Shown: positions 21,468 through 31,322 of the stretch, in pieces | How positions within the stretch are numbered: position 1 is the stretch's first letter | How the letters are laid out: each line of letters starts with the position of its first letter | DNA from: Rhizobiaceae bacterium | Lineage (GTDB): Bacteria > Pseudomonadota > Alphaproteobacteria > Rhizobiales > Rhizobiaceae | NCBI GenBank assembly: GCA_019635755.1 | Contig: JAHBYW010000004.1 | Span: forward strand, 186,001-250,000 | Length of the DNA: 64,000 nt | Reading direction: 5' to 3' | Notes under the pieces: generated by a model | Told to the model about the DNA's origin: nothing | The model's input: the letters and a program-made list of their open reading frames with translations, nothing else | The model's database searches: none | Translations under genes and position numbers: made by a program

Positions 21468-23357
21468 ATGCTCGATTCATTGAGACGGGCCGCAGGCACC
21501 TGGATCGCCAAGCTGTTGCTCGTGATCCTCGTCGTCAGCTTCGCGGTCTGGGGAATCTCCGGCCAGATCGCCGGGGGACTGTCCGGCAACACGGTTCTGA
21601 CGACCGGCGGCACCTCGGTCTCCGTCATCGAGTACCGGCTCGCCTACGACCGCGAGATGTCCGTCCTGTCGCAGCAGTTCGGCGTGCGCTTGACGCGCGA
21701 GCAGGCGCAAGCGCTTGGCCTCGAGCAGCGCGTGTTGGCGCAGCTGATCGCGGGCGCCGTCCTTGACGAGCAGGCGCGCGAGATGGGCCTCGGCGTCTCC
21801 AAGGTGAAGCTGGCCGAGCTGACCGCCGCCGACCCCGCGTTCCAGGGACCGGACGGCCGCTTCAGCCGGCAGCAGTTCGACTATGTGCTGCGCCAGATCG
21901 GCATGCGGCCGGAGGACTATTTCCGCAACCGCGAGCAGGTCGCGATCCGCCAGCAGATCGTGGAGGCGGTGTCCGATGGCCTGAAGGCGCCCGACACCTT
22001 CCTCCACGCCGTCGCGCTCTACCGGGGCGAGGACCGCACGGTGGAGTATGTCGGCCTGCCCAAATCGCTGGTCGAGCCGGTCGAGGCGCCGGAGGATACC
22101 GTCCTGTCCGCATGGTTCGACGAGCGCAAGGCCGACTACGCCGCGCCTGAATACCGCAAGATCTCGTATATCAAGCTCGAGCCCGAGGACATCGCCGATC
22201 CGTCTGCGATCTCGGACGAGCAGGTGCGCGCCGACTACGACAAGAACATCGCCCGCTACACCACGCCCGAAATGCGCACGATCGAGCAGATCGTGTTCAA
22301 GTCGGCGGACGCGGCGCGTGCCGCCTACGAGGCGATCCGGGGCGGCTCGACCTTCGAGGACATCGTCGAGGCGGAAGGCAAGACGCTCGCCGATGTCCAG
22401 CTCGGCGCCTTCACCAAGGACCGCGTGCCCGACCAGAGCGTTGCCGACGTGGCCTTCCGCCTCGCCGCGAACCAGGTGAGCGAAGTGATCGATGGCGCCT
22501 TCGGTCCCGTCATCATCCGGGTCACGGAGATCAAGCCGGAGGTGGTCAAGCCGTTCGACGAGGTCAAGGAGGACATCCGCGACGAGCTCGCCCTGAACGA
22601 GGCGAGCGGCCTGATCCAGGACGTGCACGACGGCTACGAGGATGCTCGCGCCGGAGGCCTGTCGTTTGCCGAGGCTGCCTCGACGCTGAAGCTCAAGGTG
22701 GTCACGGTGGAGGCGATCGACCGCGCGGCGCAGCGCCCGGACGGGACGGTCGTCAACGATCTCCCGCAGTCGCAGGAGTTGCTGCGCAATGCGTTTGAGA
22801 CCGAGGTGGGCATCGAGAACGCTCCCCTCAATCTCGGTTCGAACGGCTACGTGTTCTACGAGGTCGACGGCATCACCCCCGCCCGCGACCGCACGCTGGA
22901 CGAGGTTCGCGAGAAGGCCGTCGCCGACTGGATCGTCGCGGAGACGGCATCCCGGCTGGATGCGCGCGCGACCGAGCTGGAGAAACGCCTGAAGGACGGC
23001 GCTGCGCTCGATGCGATCGCCACGGAGCTCGGCTTCGAGAAACAGGTGAAGCGTGGCGTCAAGCGCGAGGCCGACGATGCGGATTTCGGCCGCGAGGGCG
23101 TCGCCACGATCTTCGACGTGCCGCAGGGCGGCATCGTGCGGTTCGTCTCTCCATCCGCCGATCAGCAGTTTCTCGTCGTCGTGACCGAGGTCTTCGAACC
23201 GGCCGGCGCCGGACCGGAGGCTGTCCCGGAGGACGCGCGCAATTCGTTTGCGTCGGGCCTGTCGGACGACCTGCTGGACCAGTTGGTCGCCCGGCTCGAG
23301 TCGGAATACGGCGTGCAGATCAACCAGGCCGCCATCCAGCAGGCCCTGGCCTTCTGA
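21468..23357 (+). CDS. ppiD: Membrane-anchored peptidyl-prolyl isomerase (PpiD/SurA-N type)
   Basis: This 629-residue periplasmic folding factor is anchored by one N-terminal helix at about residues 12-35 ([20 protein letters not shown]). The SurA-like N-terminal chaperone region follows ([28 protein letters not shown]). The parvulin PPIase domain lies in the middle, around [16 protein letters not shown] to [17 protein letters not shown] long frame extends upstream to 20829 antisense to tpiA; the chosen ATG at 21468 gives the typical [12 protein letters not shown] start. It begins a run of five plus-strand genes with trpD and trpC, a common alphaproteobacterial arrangement. Confidence 0.93.
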   Translation: MLDSLRRAAGTWIAKLLLVILVVSFAVWGISGQIAGGLSGNTVLTTGGTSVSVIEYRLAYDREMSVLSQQFGVRLTREQAQALGLEQRVLAQLIAGAVLDEQAREMGLGVSKVKLAELTAADPAFQGPDGRFSRQQFDYVLRQIGMRPEDYFRNREQVAIRQQIVEAVSDGLKAPDTFLHAVALYRGEDRTVEYVGLPKSLVEPVEAPEDTVLSAWFDERKADYAAPEYRKISYIKLEPEDIADPSAISDEQVRADYDKNIARYTTPEMRTIEQIVFKSADAARAAYEAIRGGSTFEDIVEAEGKTLADVQLGAFTKDRVPDQSVADVAFRLAANQVSEVIDGAFGPVIIRVTEIKPEVVKPFDEVKEDIRDELALNEASGLIQDVHDGYEDARAGGLSFAEAASTLKLKVVTVEAIDRAAQRPDGTVVNDLPQSQELLRNAFETEVGIENAPLNLGSNGYVFYEVDGITPARDRTLDEVREKAVADWIVAETASRLDARATELEKRLKDGAALDAIATELGFEKQVKRGVKREADDADFGREGVATIFDVPQGGIVRFVSPSADQQFLVVVTEVFEPAGAGPEAVPEDARNSFASGLSDDLLDQLVARLESEYGVQINQAAIQQALAF

Positions 23358-23364
23358 TCCGCCG

Positions 23365-24375
23365 ATGAGCGACCTGAAAGCCCACATCGCCAAGGTCGCC
23401 GCGGGCAAGGCGCTGACCTTCGACGAGGCGAGGTCGGCCTTTGGCATCATCATGTCAGGCGAGGCAACGCCCAGCCAGATCGCCGGCTTCCTGATGGCCC
23501 TGCGGGTCCGCGGCGAGACCGTGGAGGAGATATCCGGCGCCGTCGCGACGATGCGCGAGAAGATGCTCCGGGTCGAGGCGCCGGAGAATGCCATCGACAT
23601 CGTTGGCACCGGCGGCGACGGGTCGCACAGCGTGAACATTTCCACCGCGTCGGCCTTCGTCATCGCAGGCGCCGGCGTCCCGGTGGCCAAGCACGGCAAC
23701 CGCGGCCTCTCCTCGCAGACGGGCGCGTCGGACGTGCTGACCGCGCTCGGCGTGAAGATCGACCTGTCGCCCGACATGATCGGCCGCTGCATCCGCGAGG
23801 CCGGCGTCGGCTTCATGTTTGCGCCCGCCCACCATCCCGCGATGAAGCATGTCGGTCCCACCCGGGTGGAACTCGGGACGCGGACCATCTTCAACCTTCT
23901 CGGGCCTCTCTCAAACCCGGCCGGCGTCAAGCGCCAGATGGTCGGCGTTTTCGCGCCGGAGTGGGTGGAGCCCCTCGCCCGCACGCTGAAGGCCCTTGGC
24001 GCGGACAGGATCTGGGTCGTCCATGGCGACGGCTTTGACGAGATCACGACCACTGGTGAGACCACCGTCGCCGAACTCGACAACGGCACGGTGCGGACCT
24101 TCTCGGTCGCGCCCGAGCAACTCGGCCTGGCGCGGCACGGCAAGGAGTCTCTGAAGGGCGGGGACGCCGCGTTCAACGCCGCGGCCCTTCGCGACGTCCT
24201 GGCCGGCAAGGCCGGGGCCTACCGCGACACCGTCCTCATGAACGCCGGCGCGGGCCTGGTCGTGGCAGGCGCTGCGCCGACCATCGCCGAAGGCGCGAAG
24301 CTCGCCGCAGCCGCTATCGACAAGGGCAAGGCCGCCGCCGTCCTGGAGCGGCTGGTCTCCATTTCGAACGGCTGA
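23365..24375 (+). CDS. trpD: Anthranilate phosphoribosyltransferase
   Basis: This 336-residue enzyme transfers the phosphoribosyl group from PRPP to anthranilate in tryptophan synthesis. Motifs are [14 protein letters not shown] at about residues 80-93 (PRPP binding), [50 protein letters not shown] and [10 protein letters not shown]. The ATG is 7 bases after the ppiD stop. A start at 23248 inside ppiD is rejected. It is followed after 3 bases by trpC. Confidence 0.97.
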   Translation: MSDLKAHIAKVAAGKALTFDEARSAFGIIMSGEATPSQIAGFLMALRVRGETVEEISGAVATMREKMLRVEAPENAIDIVGTGGDGSHSVNISTASAFVIAGAGVPVAKHGNRGLSSQTGASDVLTALGVKIDLSPDMIGRCIREAGVGFMFAPAHHPAMKHVGPTRVELGTRTIFNLLGPLSNPAGVKRQMVGVFAPEWVEPLARTLKALGADRIWVVHGDGFDEITTTGETTVAELDNGTVRTFSVAPEQLGLARHGKESLKGGDAAFNAAALRDVLAGKAGAYRDTVLMNAGAGLVVAGAAPTIAEGAKLAAAAIDKGKAAAVLERLVSISNG

Positions 24376-24378
24376 CCG

Positions 24379-25197
24379 ATGGCCGATATCCTGAGGACGA
24401 TCGAAGCCTACAAGCGCGACGAGATCGCGGAGGCGAAGTCCCGCGTGCCGCTGGCGGAGCTGACCGCGCGCATCAGCGACGTGGCCGGCCCGCGCGGCTT
24501 CCTCGCCGCGCTCGAGGCGCGCCGCGCCGCGGGCGAGTTTGCGCTGATCGCCGAGATCAAGAAGGCGAGCCCGTCGAGAGGCCTGATCCGGGCCGATTTC
24601 GACCCGCCCGCGCTTGCCCGCGCCTATGCCGAGGGCGGCGCGGCATGCCTGTCGGTGCTGACCGACGGACCCTCGTTCCAGGGCGCGCCCGGATACCTCA
24701 CGGCGGCGCGGGATGCCTGTGTCCTGCCCGCGCTGCGCAAGGACTTCATGTTCGATGCCTACCAGGTCTACGAGGCGCGCGCCTGGGGCGCCGATGCGAT
24801 CCTGCTGATCATGGCGAGCCTCTCGGACGACGACGCGCACCGGCTCGAGGAGGTTTCCCTCGAACTCGGCATGGACGTTCTCGTCGAGGTTCACGACGAG
24901 GGCGAACTCGACCGCGCGCTGCGTCTTGAGACCCGACTCGTCGGTATCAACAATCGCGACCTGCGGACATTCGAGACCACGCTGGAGACGTCCGAGCGGC
25001 TCGCTCGCCGCGTTCCGGCCGACCGGCTGCTGGTCGGCGAGAGCGGCATCTTTACCCATGCCGATTGCCAGCGCCTGCAACGCGCCGGCATCGGAACCTT
25101 CCTCGTCGGCGAGAGCCTGATGCGGCAGGCCGACGTCGCAGCCGCAACGCGCGCGCTCCTGACCGGCGCGGCCGAGCAGCCCGCCGCGGCGGAATGA
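24379..25197 (+). CDS. trpC: Indole-3-glycerol phosphate synthase
   Basis: This 272-residue TIM-barrel enzyme closes the indole ring of indole-3-glycerol phosphate. Signatures are [15 protein letters not shown] (catalytic Lys and phosphate site), [48 protein letters not shown] and LVGESGIF. It is a stand-alone enzyme, not fused to TrpF. It lies tightly between trpD and moaC (1-base gap), so tryptophan and molybdopterin genes share a transcript. Confidence 0.97.
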   Translation: MADILRTIEAYKRDEIAEAKSRVPLAELTARISDVAGPRGFLAALEARRAAGEFALIAEIKKASPSRGLIRADFDPPALARAYAEGGAACLSVLTDGPSFQGAPGYLTAARDACVLPALRKDFMFDAYQVYEARAWGADAILLIMASLSDDDAHRLEEVSLELGMDVLVEVHDEGELDRALRLETRLVGINNRDLRTFETTLETSERLARRVPADRLLVGESGIFTHADCQRLQRAGIGTFLVGESLMRQADVAAATRALLTGAAEQPAAAE

Positions 25198-25198
25198 C

Positions 25199-25693
25199 AT
25201 GGCAAGGACCACGCCTGGCCTGACCCATATCGGCGCCAAGGGCGACGCGCGCATGGTCGATGTCGGCGAAAAGGCCGAGACCCGGCGCGTCGCGGTAGCG
25301 GAGGGCATCGTCACGATGCAGCCGGCAACGCTGGCGCTCATCCTGTCAGGCGATGCCAAGAAGGGCGATGTTCTCGGCACGGCACGGATCGCCGGCATCA
25401 TGGGGGCGAAGAAGACCCACGACCTCATCCCACTGTGCCATCCGTTGTTGCTGGACAAGGTCGCCGTGGACATCGAGCCGGACGAGGCGCTGCCGGGTCT
25501 TCGCGTCACGGCGACGGTCCGCGTGAGCGGGCGTACGGGCGTGGAAATGGAGGCCCTGACCGCCGCCTCGATCGCGTGCCTGACCATCTACGATATGGCG
25601 AAGGCTGTCGATCGCGGTATGGCGATCACCGGCGTGCGGTTGCTGGAAAAGACCGGCGGCAAGTCCGGAGACTACCGGGCGGAAGGGCGCTAG
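25199..25693 (+). CDS. moaC: Cyclic pyranopterin monophosphate synthase
   Basis: This 164-residue enzyme acts in the first stage of molybdenum cofactor synthesis, converting 3',8-cyclo-GTP to cyclic pyranopterin monophosphate. Motifs are [14 protein letters not shown], the active-site segment [13 protein letters not shown], and [26 protein letters not shown]. Length and start match the family. It is followed by moeA after 4 bases. Confidence 0.97.
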   Translation: MARTTPGLTHIGAKGDARMVDVGEKAETRRVAVAEGIVTMQPATLALILSGDAKKGDVLGTARIAGIMGAKKTHDLIPLCHPLLLDKVAVDIEPDEALPGLRVTATVRVSGRTGVEMEALTAASIACLTIYDMAKAVDRGMAITGVRLLEKTGGKSGDYRAEGR

Positions 25694-25697
25694 GCGA

Positions 25698-26900
25698 ATG
25701 TCGCTGCTGCCCGTCGACGAGGCGCTGGCGCGGATGCTTGACGGCGCAGCGCCGAAGCGGGCGGAGATGGTCGCGCTGGCAGACGCCGGGGGGCGTGTGC
25801 TCGCTGCCCCTGTCGCCGCGCTGCGCACCCAGCCCCCCTTCCCCGCGTCCGCAATGGACGGCTATGCGGTCCGCGCCGAGGATGTGGCGGCCGTGCCGGC
25901 GCGCCTGCGCGTGATCGGCGAAGCCCCGGCGGGTGCCCCCTTCGCAGGCACGGTCGGGCCTGGCGACGCCGTGCGCATCTTCACCGGCGCCCCGGTTCCC
26001 GAAGGCGCCGATGCCGTGCTGATCCAGGAGAACACGAAACGCGACGGCGCGCATGTTGAGGTGCTGGAATCGGTCGCCCGTGGGCGCAACATCCGGCGCG
26101 CCGGGCTGGACTTCGAACACGGCGAACCGCTGCTGCCGGCCGGACGCGTGCTCGATCCGGCCGCGCTCTCCCTCGTCGCCGCCGCGAACCACGCAACGGT
26201 TTCGGTCGTCGAACGGCCGCTGGTTGCCGTCATCGCCACCGGCGACGAGCTCGTTGCACCGGGCAGCAACCTGGGGCCGGGGCAGATCGTTGCCTCCAAT
26301 GCCACCGGCGTCGCCGCGCTGGCGCGCGAGGCCGGCGCCGAGGCCCTCGACCTCGGAATCGCGCGCGACGAGCGGCCGGCGATCGCTGCGAAGGTCCGCG
26401 ATGCCCTGGCCGCCGGGGCCGACGTGATCGTGACGCTCGGCGGCGCTTCCGTCGGCGACCACGACCTCGTGCACGAGGTGCTGGCCGGCGAAGGCATGCA
26501 GCTCGATTTCTGGAAGATTGCCATGCGGCCGGGCAAGCCGCTGATGTTCGGGCGCCTCGGAGCGACGCGCGTCATCGGCCTCCCGGGAAACCCGGTGTCC
26601 AGCATGGTCTGCTCGGTCTTGTTCCTGAAGCCGCTGCTGCTCAGCCTCGCGGGTCGGCCGCCCGCGCAGACGATCCGCGAGGCCCGGCTCACGGCTCCCA
26701 TGCCCGAGAACGACACGCGGCAGGACTATGTGCGCGCGGCCATCGTGGAGAATGGCGGCGATCCGTCGGTCACGCCGTTCGTGACCCAGGACTCTTCGAT
26801 GCTGAAGGTGTTCGCCGAGGCGAACGGCCTGATCATCCGACCGCCTTTCGCACCCCCGGCCGCTGCCGGCGAGACCGTCAAGGTGCTGATGCTGCGGTAA
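25698..26900 (+). CDS. moeA: Molybdopterin molybdenumtransferase
   Basis: This 400-residue enzyme inserts molybdate into adenylated molybdopterin in the last step of cofactor synthesis. The order of motifs is normal: ASAMDGYAVRAEDV near residue 50, GEAPAG, VRIFTGAPVPEGADAV, the MPT-binding domain with VIATGDELV and VTLGGASVGDHD, the loop IAMRPGKPLMFG followed by GLPGNPVSSMVC, and the C-terminal barrel. It is the last gene of the ppiD-trpD-trpC-moaC-moeA run. In many relatives lexA follows directly, but here lexA is about 31 kb away. Confidence 0.96.
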   Translation: MSLLPVDEALARMLDGAAPKRAEMVALADAGGRVLAAPVAALRTQPPFPASAMDGYAVRAEDVAAVPARLRVIGEAPAGAPFAGTVGPGDAVRIFTGAPVPEGADAVLIQENTKRDGAHVEVLESVARGRNIRRAGLDFEHGEPLLPAGRVLDPAALSLVAAANHATVSVVERPLVAVIATGDELVAPGSNLGPGQIVASNATGVAALAREAGAEALDLGIARDERPAIAAKVRDALAAGADVIVTLGGASVGDHDLVHEVLAGEGMQLDFWKIAMRPGKPLMFGRLGATRVIGLPGNPVSSMVCSVLFLKPLLLSLAGRPPAQTIREARLTAPMPENDTRQDYVRAAIVENGGDPSVTPFVTQDSSMLKVFAEANGLIIRPPFAPPAAAGETVKVLMLR

Positions 26901-26930
26901 GCGTTTCGCGCAACGCGGAGACGATGTCAG

Positions 26931-26954
26931 CCGCCGCCAGTGGGCTGGCGGCGG
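26931..26954. terminator. Hairpin between convergent moeA and the OmpA-like lipoprotein gene
   Basis: A perfect 10-bp stem CCGCCGCCAG / CTGGCGGCGG with loop TGGG lies 31 bases after the moeA stop. A second, smaller hairpin (CCTCCC / GGGAGG) follows at about 26975-26995. Neither has a T-tract, but they probably end transcription from both sides. Confidence 0.55.
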
Positions 26955-27007
26955 TATCACGCTGGCGAATGCCGGCCTCCTCCCTTGCGGGAGGCCAGAT
27001 CCTCCGA

Positions 27008-27661
27008 TCAGGCCGAGCGGAGCGGAGTCAGCTGGATCTCGACACGACGGTTCTGCGCGCGCCCGCCGTCGTTCGCGTTGGACGCGATCGGACGCGTCTC
27101 GCCAAAACCGGTGACCACGAAGCGGCGGCCGTCGACGCCCTGAGACGAGAGGTAGTTCGCCACCGACAGGGCGCGGCGCTGCGACAGGTCCTGGTTGTAG
27201 CTGTCCGAGCCGGTCGAATCGGTGTGGCCGTAGACGTCCACCAGCGTCTTGTTGAATTCCTTCAGCACCAGCGCCACTGAGTTCAGCGTCGGGTAGAAGC
27301 TCGCCATCACCTGGTCCTGGTCGGTCGGGAACGTGATGTTAGACGGCATGTTCAGAATGATCTGGTCGCCCACGCGCGTCACCGACACGCCCGTTCCCTG
27401 CAACTGCGCCCGGAGCTTCGCTTCCTGCTGGTCCATGTAGAGGCCGACCGCGCCGCCGGCCAGCGCGCCGATGCCGGCGCCCAGCAGGGCGTTCTTGCGG
27501 TCGTCGCCGCCAGCGAGAAGCCCGATGCCGGCGCCTGCCAGTGCGCCGAGTGCGGCGCCGCCGGCCGTGTTCGAAACCTTCTGCTGGCCGGTGTAGGGGT
27601 CGGTCGTGCAGGCGGCTAGAAACGCCGCAGCCGACAGACCGAGGATGATCTTGCGATTCAT
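27008..27661 (-). CDS. OmpA-family outer-membrane lipoprotein (YiaD/YfiB type)
   Basis: This 217-residue lipoprotein has lipobox LAAC (Cys18). A glycine-zipper segment with alternating Gly and Ala follows (about residues 33-75, GGAALGALAGAGIGLLAGG). The C-terminal OmpA-like peptidoglycan-binding domain has VDVYGHTDSTGSDSYNQDLSQRRA and VVTGFGETRPIASN...NRRVEI. The expected role is a link between outer membrane and peptidoglycan. It converges with moeA. A 10-bp tandem duplication lies about 75 bases upstream of the start. Confidence 0.92.
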   Translation of the reverse strand: MNRKIILGLSAAAFLAACTTDPYTGQQKVSNTAGGAALGALAGAGIGLLAGGDDRKNALLGAGIGALAGGAVGLYMDQQEAKLRAQLQGTGVSVTRVGDQIILNMPSNITFPTDQDQVMASFYPTLNSVALVLKEFNKTLVDVYGHTDSTGSDSYNQDLSQRRALSVANYLSSQGVDGRRFVVTGFGETRPIASNANDGGRAQNRRVEIQLTPLRSA

Positions 27662-27736
27662 TGGGTCGTCCCTCTGGAAATCCCGTTGTTCGCGCTGCCG
27701 GAGCGCATTGTTCAGCCCTTCATCGTGCTTGTAGCA

Positions 27737-27756
27737 CGAAATACGGCGAAATACGG
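27737..27756. repeat. Tandem duplication of a 10-bp unit upstream of the lipoprotein gene
   Basis: The unit CGAAATACGG occurs twice in direct succession about 76-95 bases upstream of the OmpA-like lipoprotein start, in the 116-base gap before the next gene. It could be a regulatory direct repeat or a chance duplication. Confidence 0.35.
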
Positions 27757-27777
27757 AACGGGATCAAGGCAGAAGGG

Positions 27778-28173
27778 TCAGCGACCTGGCTCGGGTCCGC
27801 GCATGACGACCAGGGACGGCAGCGAAGCCGCCGCGGACGTGGCAGGTTCATCGGCACCGAACTCACCATAAGCGCTGACGGCGCTTCGATGATCCAGGCC
27901 GGGACTTTCCGCGCCAATCGCGTCCCCGCCGGGTTTCGGCCGCTCCACCCAGTCCATGAATCGCGCATGCGCCACGACCGCCTGCGCCGCCTTGCGCGCC
28001 CAGTCGAAGCTGAACGGGGCCTCGTCGTCGAGCACCATGCGGGGAGCGGGGGGAGCCGGCGTCGGACGCACATAGGACGCACGCGCGGACGACGGGGCGG
28101 ACGCGGCGGCAGGCGATGCCGTGCGGTCCGCATGGAGCGGCGCCGGCGATCCGGCGATTCCCTCAAGCGGCAT
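27778..28173 (-). CDS. Hypothetical 131-residue protein
   Basis: An ATG at 28173 with a strong GGAGGGG ribosome-binding site encodes 131 residues with GC-rich third codon positions like real genes nearby. The N-terminal half is low-complexity Ala/Pro/Ser. The middle has a compact helical motif (SFDWARKAAQAVVAHARFMDWVER). No signal peptide or membrane helix is seen. I do not recognise the family. A second ATG at 28188 would add five residues. Longer frames to 28314 lack a ribosome-binding site. Confidence 0.6.
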   Translation of the reverse strand: MPLEGIAGSPAPLHADRTASPAAASAPSSARASYVRPTPAPPAPRMVLDDEAPFSFDWARKAAQAVVAHARFMDWVERPKPGGDAIGAESPGLDHRSAVSAYGEFGADEPATSAAASLPSLVVMRGPEPGR

Positions 28174-28363
28174 GTTGGACCCCTCCATACGCCGTGACGC
28201 TGCGGCAGAGATACACGGCATGCTTGTAGAAAGGGTTCCGAACGCCGTTCGAATTTTACCGGTCTTGGACCCCACGCTTCCCAACGCAGGCTGACTGCCG
28301 CGTTCAGGCCGCATTCAGCCGCGTATCGCCACAAACGTCCTCCGTAAGTACCCGGAGGTTTCC

Positions 28364-29314
28364 ATGGCTATCTTCTACGGCAGCGACCGCTCCCAGACCA
28401 TCAACGGCACGTCATATGGCGACACCATCTATGGGTATGGCGGCAACGACACCCTCCGGGGCGGCTTCGGCAACGACCTGATCTACGGCGGCGCCGGCAA
28501 CGACAACATCTTCGGCGGCCAGGGCTTCAACACGCTCTACGGCGGCACCGGCAAGGACTGGTTCGTCATGAGCGGGCGTACCAGCTGGATGAGCGACGAC
28601 TACATCGCCGACTTCCGCTTCGGCCAGGACAAGATCGACCTCAGGGCGTGGGGCGTGTCCGACTTCAGCCAGGTTCAGGCGCTGCTGGAGCGCAACCTCG
28701 ATGGCGACGCGACGCTGAACGCGGTCCTGCGCGGCTACGACCATGTCATCACCATCGCCGGCAAGTCGCCGGCAGCGTTTATCTCGAGCGACTTCGTCTA
28801 TGCCTCCGCCGCCGGCCCGAAGACCCTGAACGGGTCGGCGCTCGACGATGTTCTCTTCGGCAGCCGTTCGCACGACATGCTGAAGGGCTTCGGCGGCGAC
28901 GACGTACTGCTCGGCGGCTTCGGCAATGACGACCTGTTCGGCGGTGCCGGCAACGATCGGCTGGTCGGCGGCCAGGGCTGGGACTGGCTGACCGGCGGCA
29001 ATGGCGAGGACGTGTTCGAGTATCGGGCGCTGGGCGACTCGACGCCCAACGCGAACCGCGACCGGATTACCGATTTCGAGCTGGACATCGACCGGATCGA
29101 CCTGTCGGCGATCGACGCCATCTCGTTCATCCGCGGCAACCAGGCGTTTGCCTTCGTCGGCACGGCAGCCTTCACCGGCGCCGGTCAGGTGCGGTTCGAG
29201 TTCCTCGGCGGCGATACGCTCATCTCCGTCAACACGGACAACGACGCCTATGCCGAGATGCAGATCATGCTCACCGGCAAGAAGTTCCTGATCTCCGGTG
29301 ACTTCATCCTGTAG
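28364..29314 (+). CDS. RTX-type calcium-binding protein (hemolysin-type repeats)
   Basis: This 316-residue protein has two blocks of glycine/aspartate-rich nonapeptide repeats that wrap Ca2+ in a parallel beta-roll. The first is at about residues 18-65 (GYGGNDTLRGGFGNDLIYGGAGND) and the second at about 160-225 (GFGGDDVLLGGFGNDDLFGGAGND). Each is followed by the usual FRFGQDKIDL or FELDIDRIDL segment. No Sec signal peptide is present, and such proteins normally leave by type I secretion using a C-terminal signal. No secretion genes lie nearby. GGAGG at 28354 fits the ATG. No enzymatic domain is seen, so it may be an adhesin, matrix or nodulation-related protein. Confidence 0.88.
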   Translation: MAIFYGSDRSQTINGTSYGDTIYGYGGNDTLRGGFGNDLIYGGAGNDNIFGGQGFNTLYGGTGKDWFVMSGRTSWMSDDYIADFRFGQDKIDLRAWGVSDFSQVQALLERNLDGDATLNAVLRGYDHVITIAGKSPAAFISSDFVYASAAGPKTLNGSALDDVLFGSRSHDMLKGFGGDDVLLGGFGNDDLFGGAGNDRLVGGQGWDWLTGGNGEDVFEYRALGDSTPNANRDRITDFELDIDRIDLSAIDAISFIRGNQAFAFVGTAAFTGAGQVRFEFLGGDTLISVNTDNDAYAEMQIMLTGKKFLISGDFIL

Positions 29315-29334
29315 CCTAGGCGACACGAGGATTG

Positions 29335-29362
29335 GAGGGTGGCGCCGCGAGGCGCCGCCCTC
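29335..29362. terminator. Bidirectional hairpin between the RTX gene and ugpC
   Basis: A 12-bp stem GAGGGTGGCGCC / GGCGCCGCCCTC (one G-U pair) with loop GCGA lies 20 bases after the RTX stop and 17 bases beyond the ugpC stop, between convergent genes. Confidence 0.65.
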
Positions 29363-29379
29363 TCGTTCCGGACGCCCGC

Positions 29380-30420
29380 CTACGTCTCGACGCGCCTCCC
29401 GGCCTCGTCGAAGAAATGAACCCGCGTCGCGGCCAGCTTGAGGCGGTCGCCCGGCTGGGCGGTGGCCCGTCCGGAGACACGTGCGACGAGCTTCTGCCCG
29501 CCGCCGGCACAATAGAGAAAGCTCTCCGCGCCGACCGGCTCGACTGCTTCCACCGTCGCGTCGAGGCTGAGCCGACGATCGCCCGCCTCATGGAGCACGG
29601 CGGTATCCTCGGGCCGGAAGCCCAGTGTCGCCGCCCCGGCCGGTGCATGGGGGACCGGCGTGCCGTCCGCCAGTGACCCGTCGCGCACAGGAAGCAGGTT
29701 CATCGGCGGCGCGCCGATGAAGGTCGCCACGAATGTGCTCGCCGGCGCCTCGTAGATGTCCAGCGGATCGCCCATCTGCTCGACCACGCCGGCATTCATG
29801 ACCACGAGCGTGTCGGCCAGCGTCATGGCCTCCAGCTGGTCATGCGTCACGTAGACCGAGGTGACGCCCAGCGACCGTTGCAGGTTCTTGATCTCGACCC
29901 GCATCTGGCCGCGCAGCTTGGCGTCGAGGTTGGAGAGCGGCTCGTCGAACAGGAAGACCTTCGGCTTGCGCACGATGGCGCGGCCCATGGCGACACGCTG
30001 GCGTTGCCCGCCGGAAAGCTCGCGTGGCCGTCGCTCGAGCAGCGTCCCGAGTTCCAGAATCCGTGCCGTCTCCCTGACCCGCGTGTCGATCTCGGCCTTG
30101 CCCATCCCGCGGTTGCGCAGGCCGTAGGCCATGTTGTCGTAGACCTTCATGTGCGGATAGAGCGCGTAGTTCTGGAAGACCATGGCGATGTCGCGCTCGG
30201 CCGGGCCGATCGCGTTCACCACCTTGCCGTCGATCGCGACAGTGCCGGAGGTGATCGATTCCAGACCCGCGATCATCCGCAGCAGGGTGGACTTGCCGCA
30301 GCCCGAGGGCCCGACGAGCACGCAGAGCTTGCCGTCCGGGATCGCGATCGACACGCCCTTAACGGCCTCGACATTTCCCGAGTAGACCTTGCGGACGTCG
30401 TTCAGATCGACTGTGGCCAC
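29380..30420 (-). CDS. ugpC: ABC transporter ATPase, sn-glycerol-3-phosphate type
   Basis: This 346-residue ATPase of the UgpC/MalK group energises uptake through the UgpA/UgpE channel. Walker A is GPSGCGKST at about residues 37-45, followed by the Q-loop ([11 protein letters not shown]), signature [10 protein letters not shown], Walker [16 protein letters not shown], the H-loop [13 protein letters not shown], and a C-terminal MOP/TOBE domain from about 240. The start is GTG at 30420, two bases after the ugpE stop. It is the last gene of ugpB-ugpA-ugpE-ugpC. The glycerol-3-phosphate specificity is inferred from the binding protein. Confidence 0.93.
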   Translation of the reverse strand: MATVDLNDVRKVYSGNVEAVKGVSIAIPDGKLCVLVGPSGCGKSTLLRMIAGLESITSGTVAIDGKVVNAIGPAERDIAMVFQNYALYPHMKVYDNMAYGLRNRGMGKAEIDTRVRETARILELGTLLERRPRELSGGQRQRVAMGRAIVRKPKVFLFDEPLSNLDAKLRGQMRVEIKNLQRSLGVTSVYVTHDQLEAMTLADTLVVMNAGVVEQMGDPLDIYEAPASTFVATFIGAPPMNLLPVRDGSLADGTPVPHAPAGAATLGFRPEDTAVLHEAGDRRLSLDATVEAVEPVGAESFLYCAGGGQKLVARVSGRATAQPGDRLKLAATRVHFFDEAGRRVET

Positions 30421-30422
30421 GC

Positions 30423-31322
30423 CTATTTCTCCGTCTCAACCAGTCCGCGCACGAACCAGCGCTGCATCAGCACCACGACCAGGATCGGCGGCAGGATGGC
30501 CAGGACGCAGGTCACCATGACGAGGTGCCATTGCGTGTCGGCGTCGGCGAAAGAGATCATCTTCCGGAGCGCGATGACGATGGTGTTCATGTCGTTGCGG
30601 TTGGTGACCAGCAGCGGCCACAGATATTGCGTCCAGCCGTAGATGAAGAGGATGACGAACAGCGCCGCGATGTTGGTGCGCGAGAGCGGAAGCAGGATAT
30701 CCTTGAAGAAGCGGAACGGCCCTGCCCCGTCGACGCGCGCCGCCTCGACCAGTTCGCCAGGAATGGTCAGGAAGAACTGCCGGAACAGCAGCGTGGCGGT
30801 CGCTGACGCCATCAGCGGCAGGGTAAGTCCCGTATAGGTGTCGATCAGGCCGAAATCGACCATCACCTTGTAGGTCGGCAGGATTCGCACCTCGACCGGC
30901 AGCATCAGGGTGATGAAGATCAGCCAGAAGAAGGTCATCCGGAAGGGAAAGCGGAAGAAGACGATCGCGTAGGCCGACAGGATCGAGATGACGATCTTGC
31001 CGACCGCGATGGCAAGCGCCACGACGGTCGTGTTGAAGAGAAGTGTCGAGACCGGCACGCCGCCGATACGACCGACACCCCCAAAAAGGGCATCGTAGTA
31101 GTTCGGGACGAGTTGGTCGCCGGGCACGAGCGGCAGCGGTGGCCTGAGGATCGTCTGCAGCGACTGGGTCGACGCGACGAAGGTGTAGTAGATCGGGAAG
31201 GCGACGATCACGATGCCGACGATCAGGATCGCATGGGCGACGTAGCGGGACGAGCGGCTGACGCCCAGCATCGCGCCTTCCTCGCGGCGGCCGGGATGCG
31301 CGACTGTGGCGGCGTCAGCCAT
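30423..31322 (-). CDS. ugpE: ABC transporter permease UgpE
   Basis: This 299-residue inner-membrane permease has about six helices and the EAA-type loop [25 protein letters not shown], which contacts the ATPase. The N-terminus carries a short polar extension before the first helix (about residues 27-48). The ATG overlaps the ugpA stop by 8 bases. It pairs with UgpA to form the channel. Confidence 0.92.
   Translation of the reverse strand: MADAATVAHPGRREEGAMLGVSRSSRYVAHAILIVGIVIVAFPIYYTFVASTQSLQTILRPPLPLVPGDQLVPNYYDALFGGVGRIGGVPVSTLLFNTTVVALAIAVGKIVISILSAYAIVFFRFPFRMTFFWLIFITLMLPVEVRILPTYKVMVDFGLIDTYTGLTLPLMASATATLLFRQFFLTIPGELVEAARVDGAGPFRFFKDILLPLSRTNIAALFVILFIYGWTQYLWPLLVTNRNDMNTIVIALRKMISFADADTQWHLVMVTCVLAILPPILVVVLMQRWFVRGLVETEK

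Noticed and set aside
21477-24209. 910-codon minus-strand frame antisense to ppiD and trpD
   Set aside because: Composition is Arg/Leu/Asp-rich mirror text of the real genes, with no domain, and ppiD and trpD are certain.
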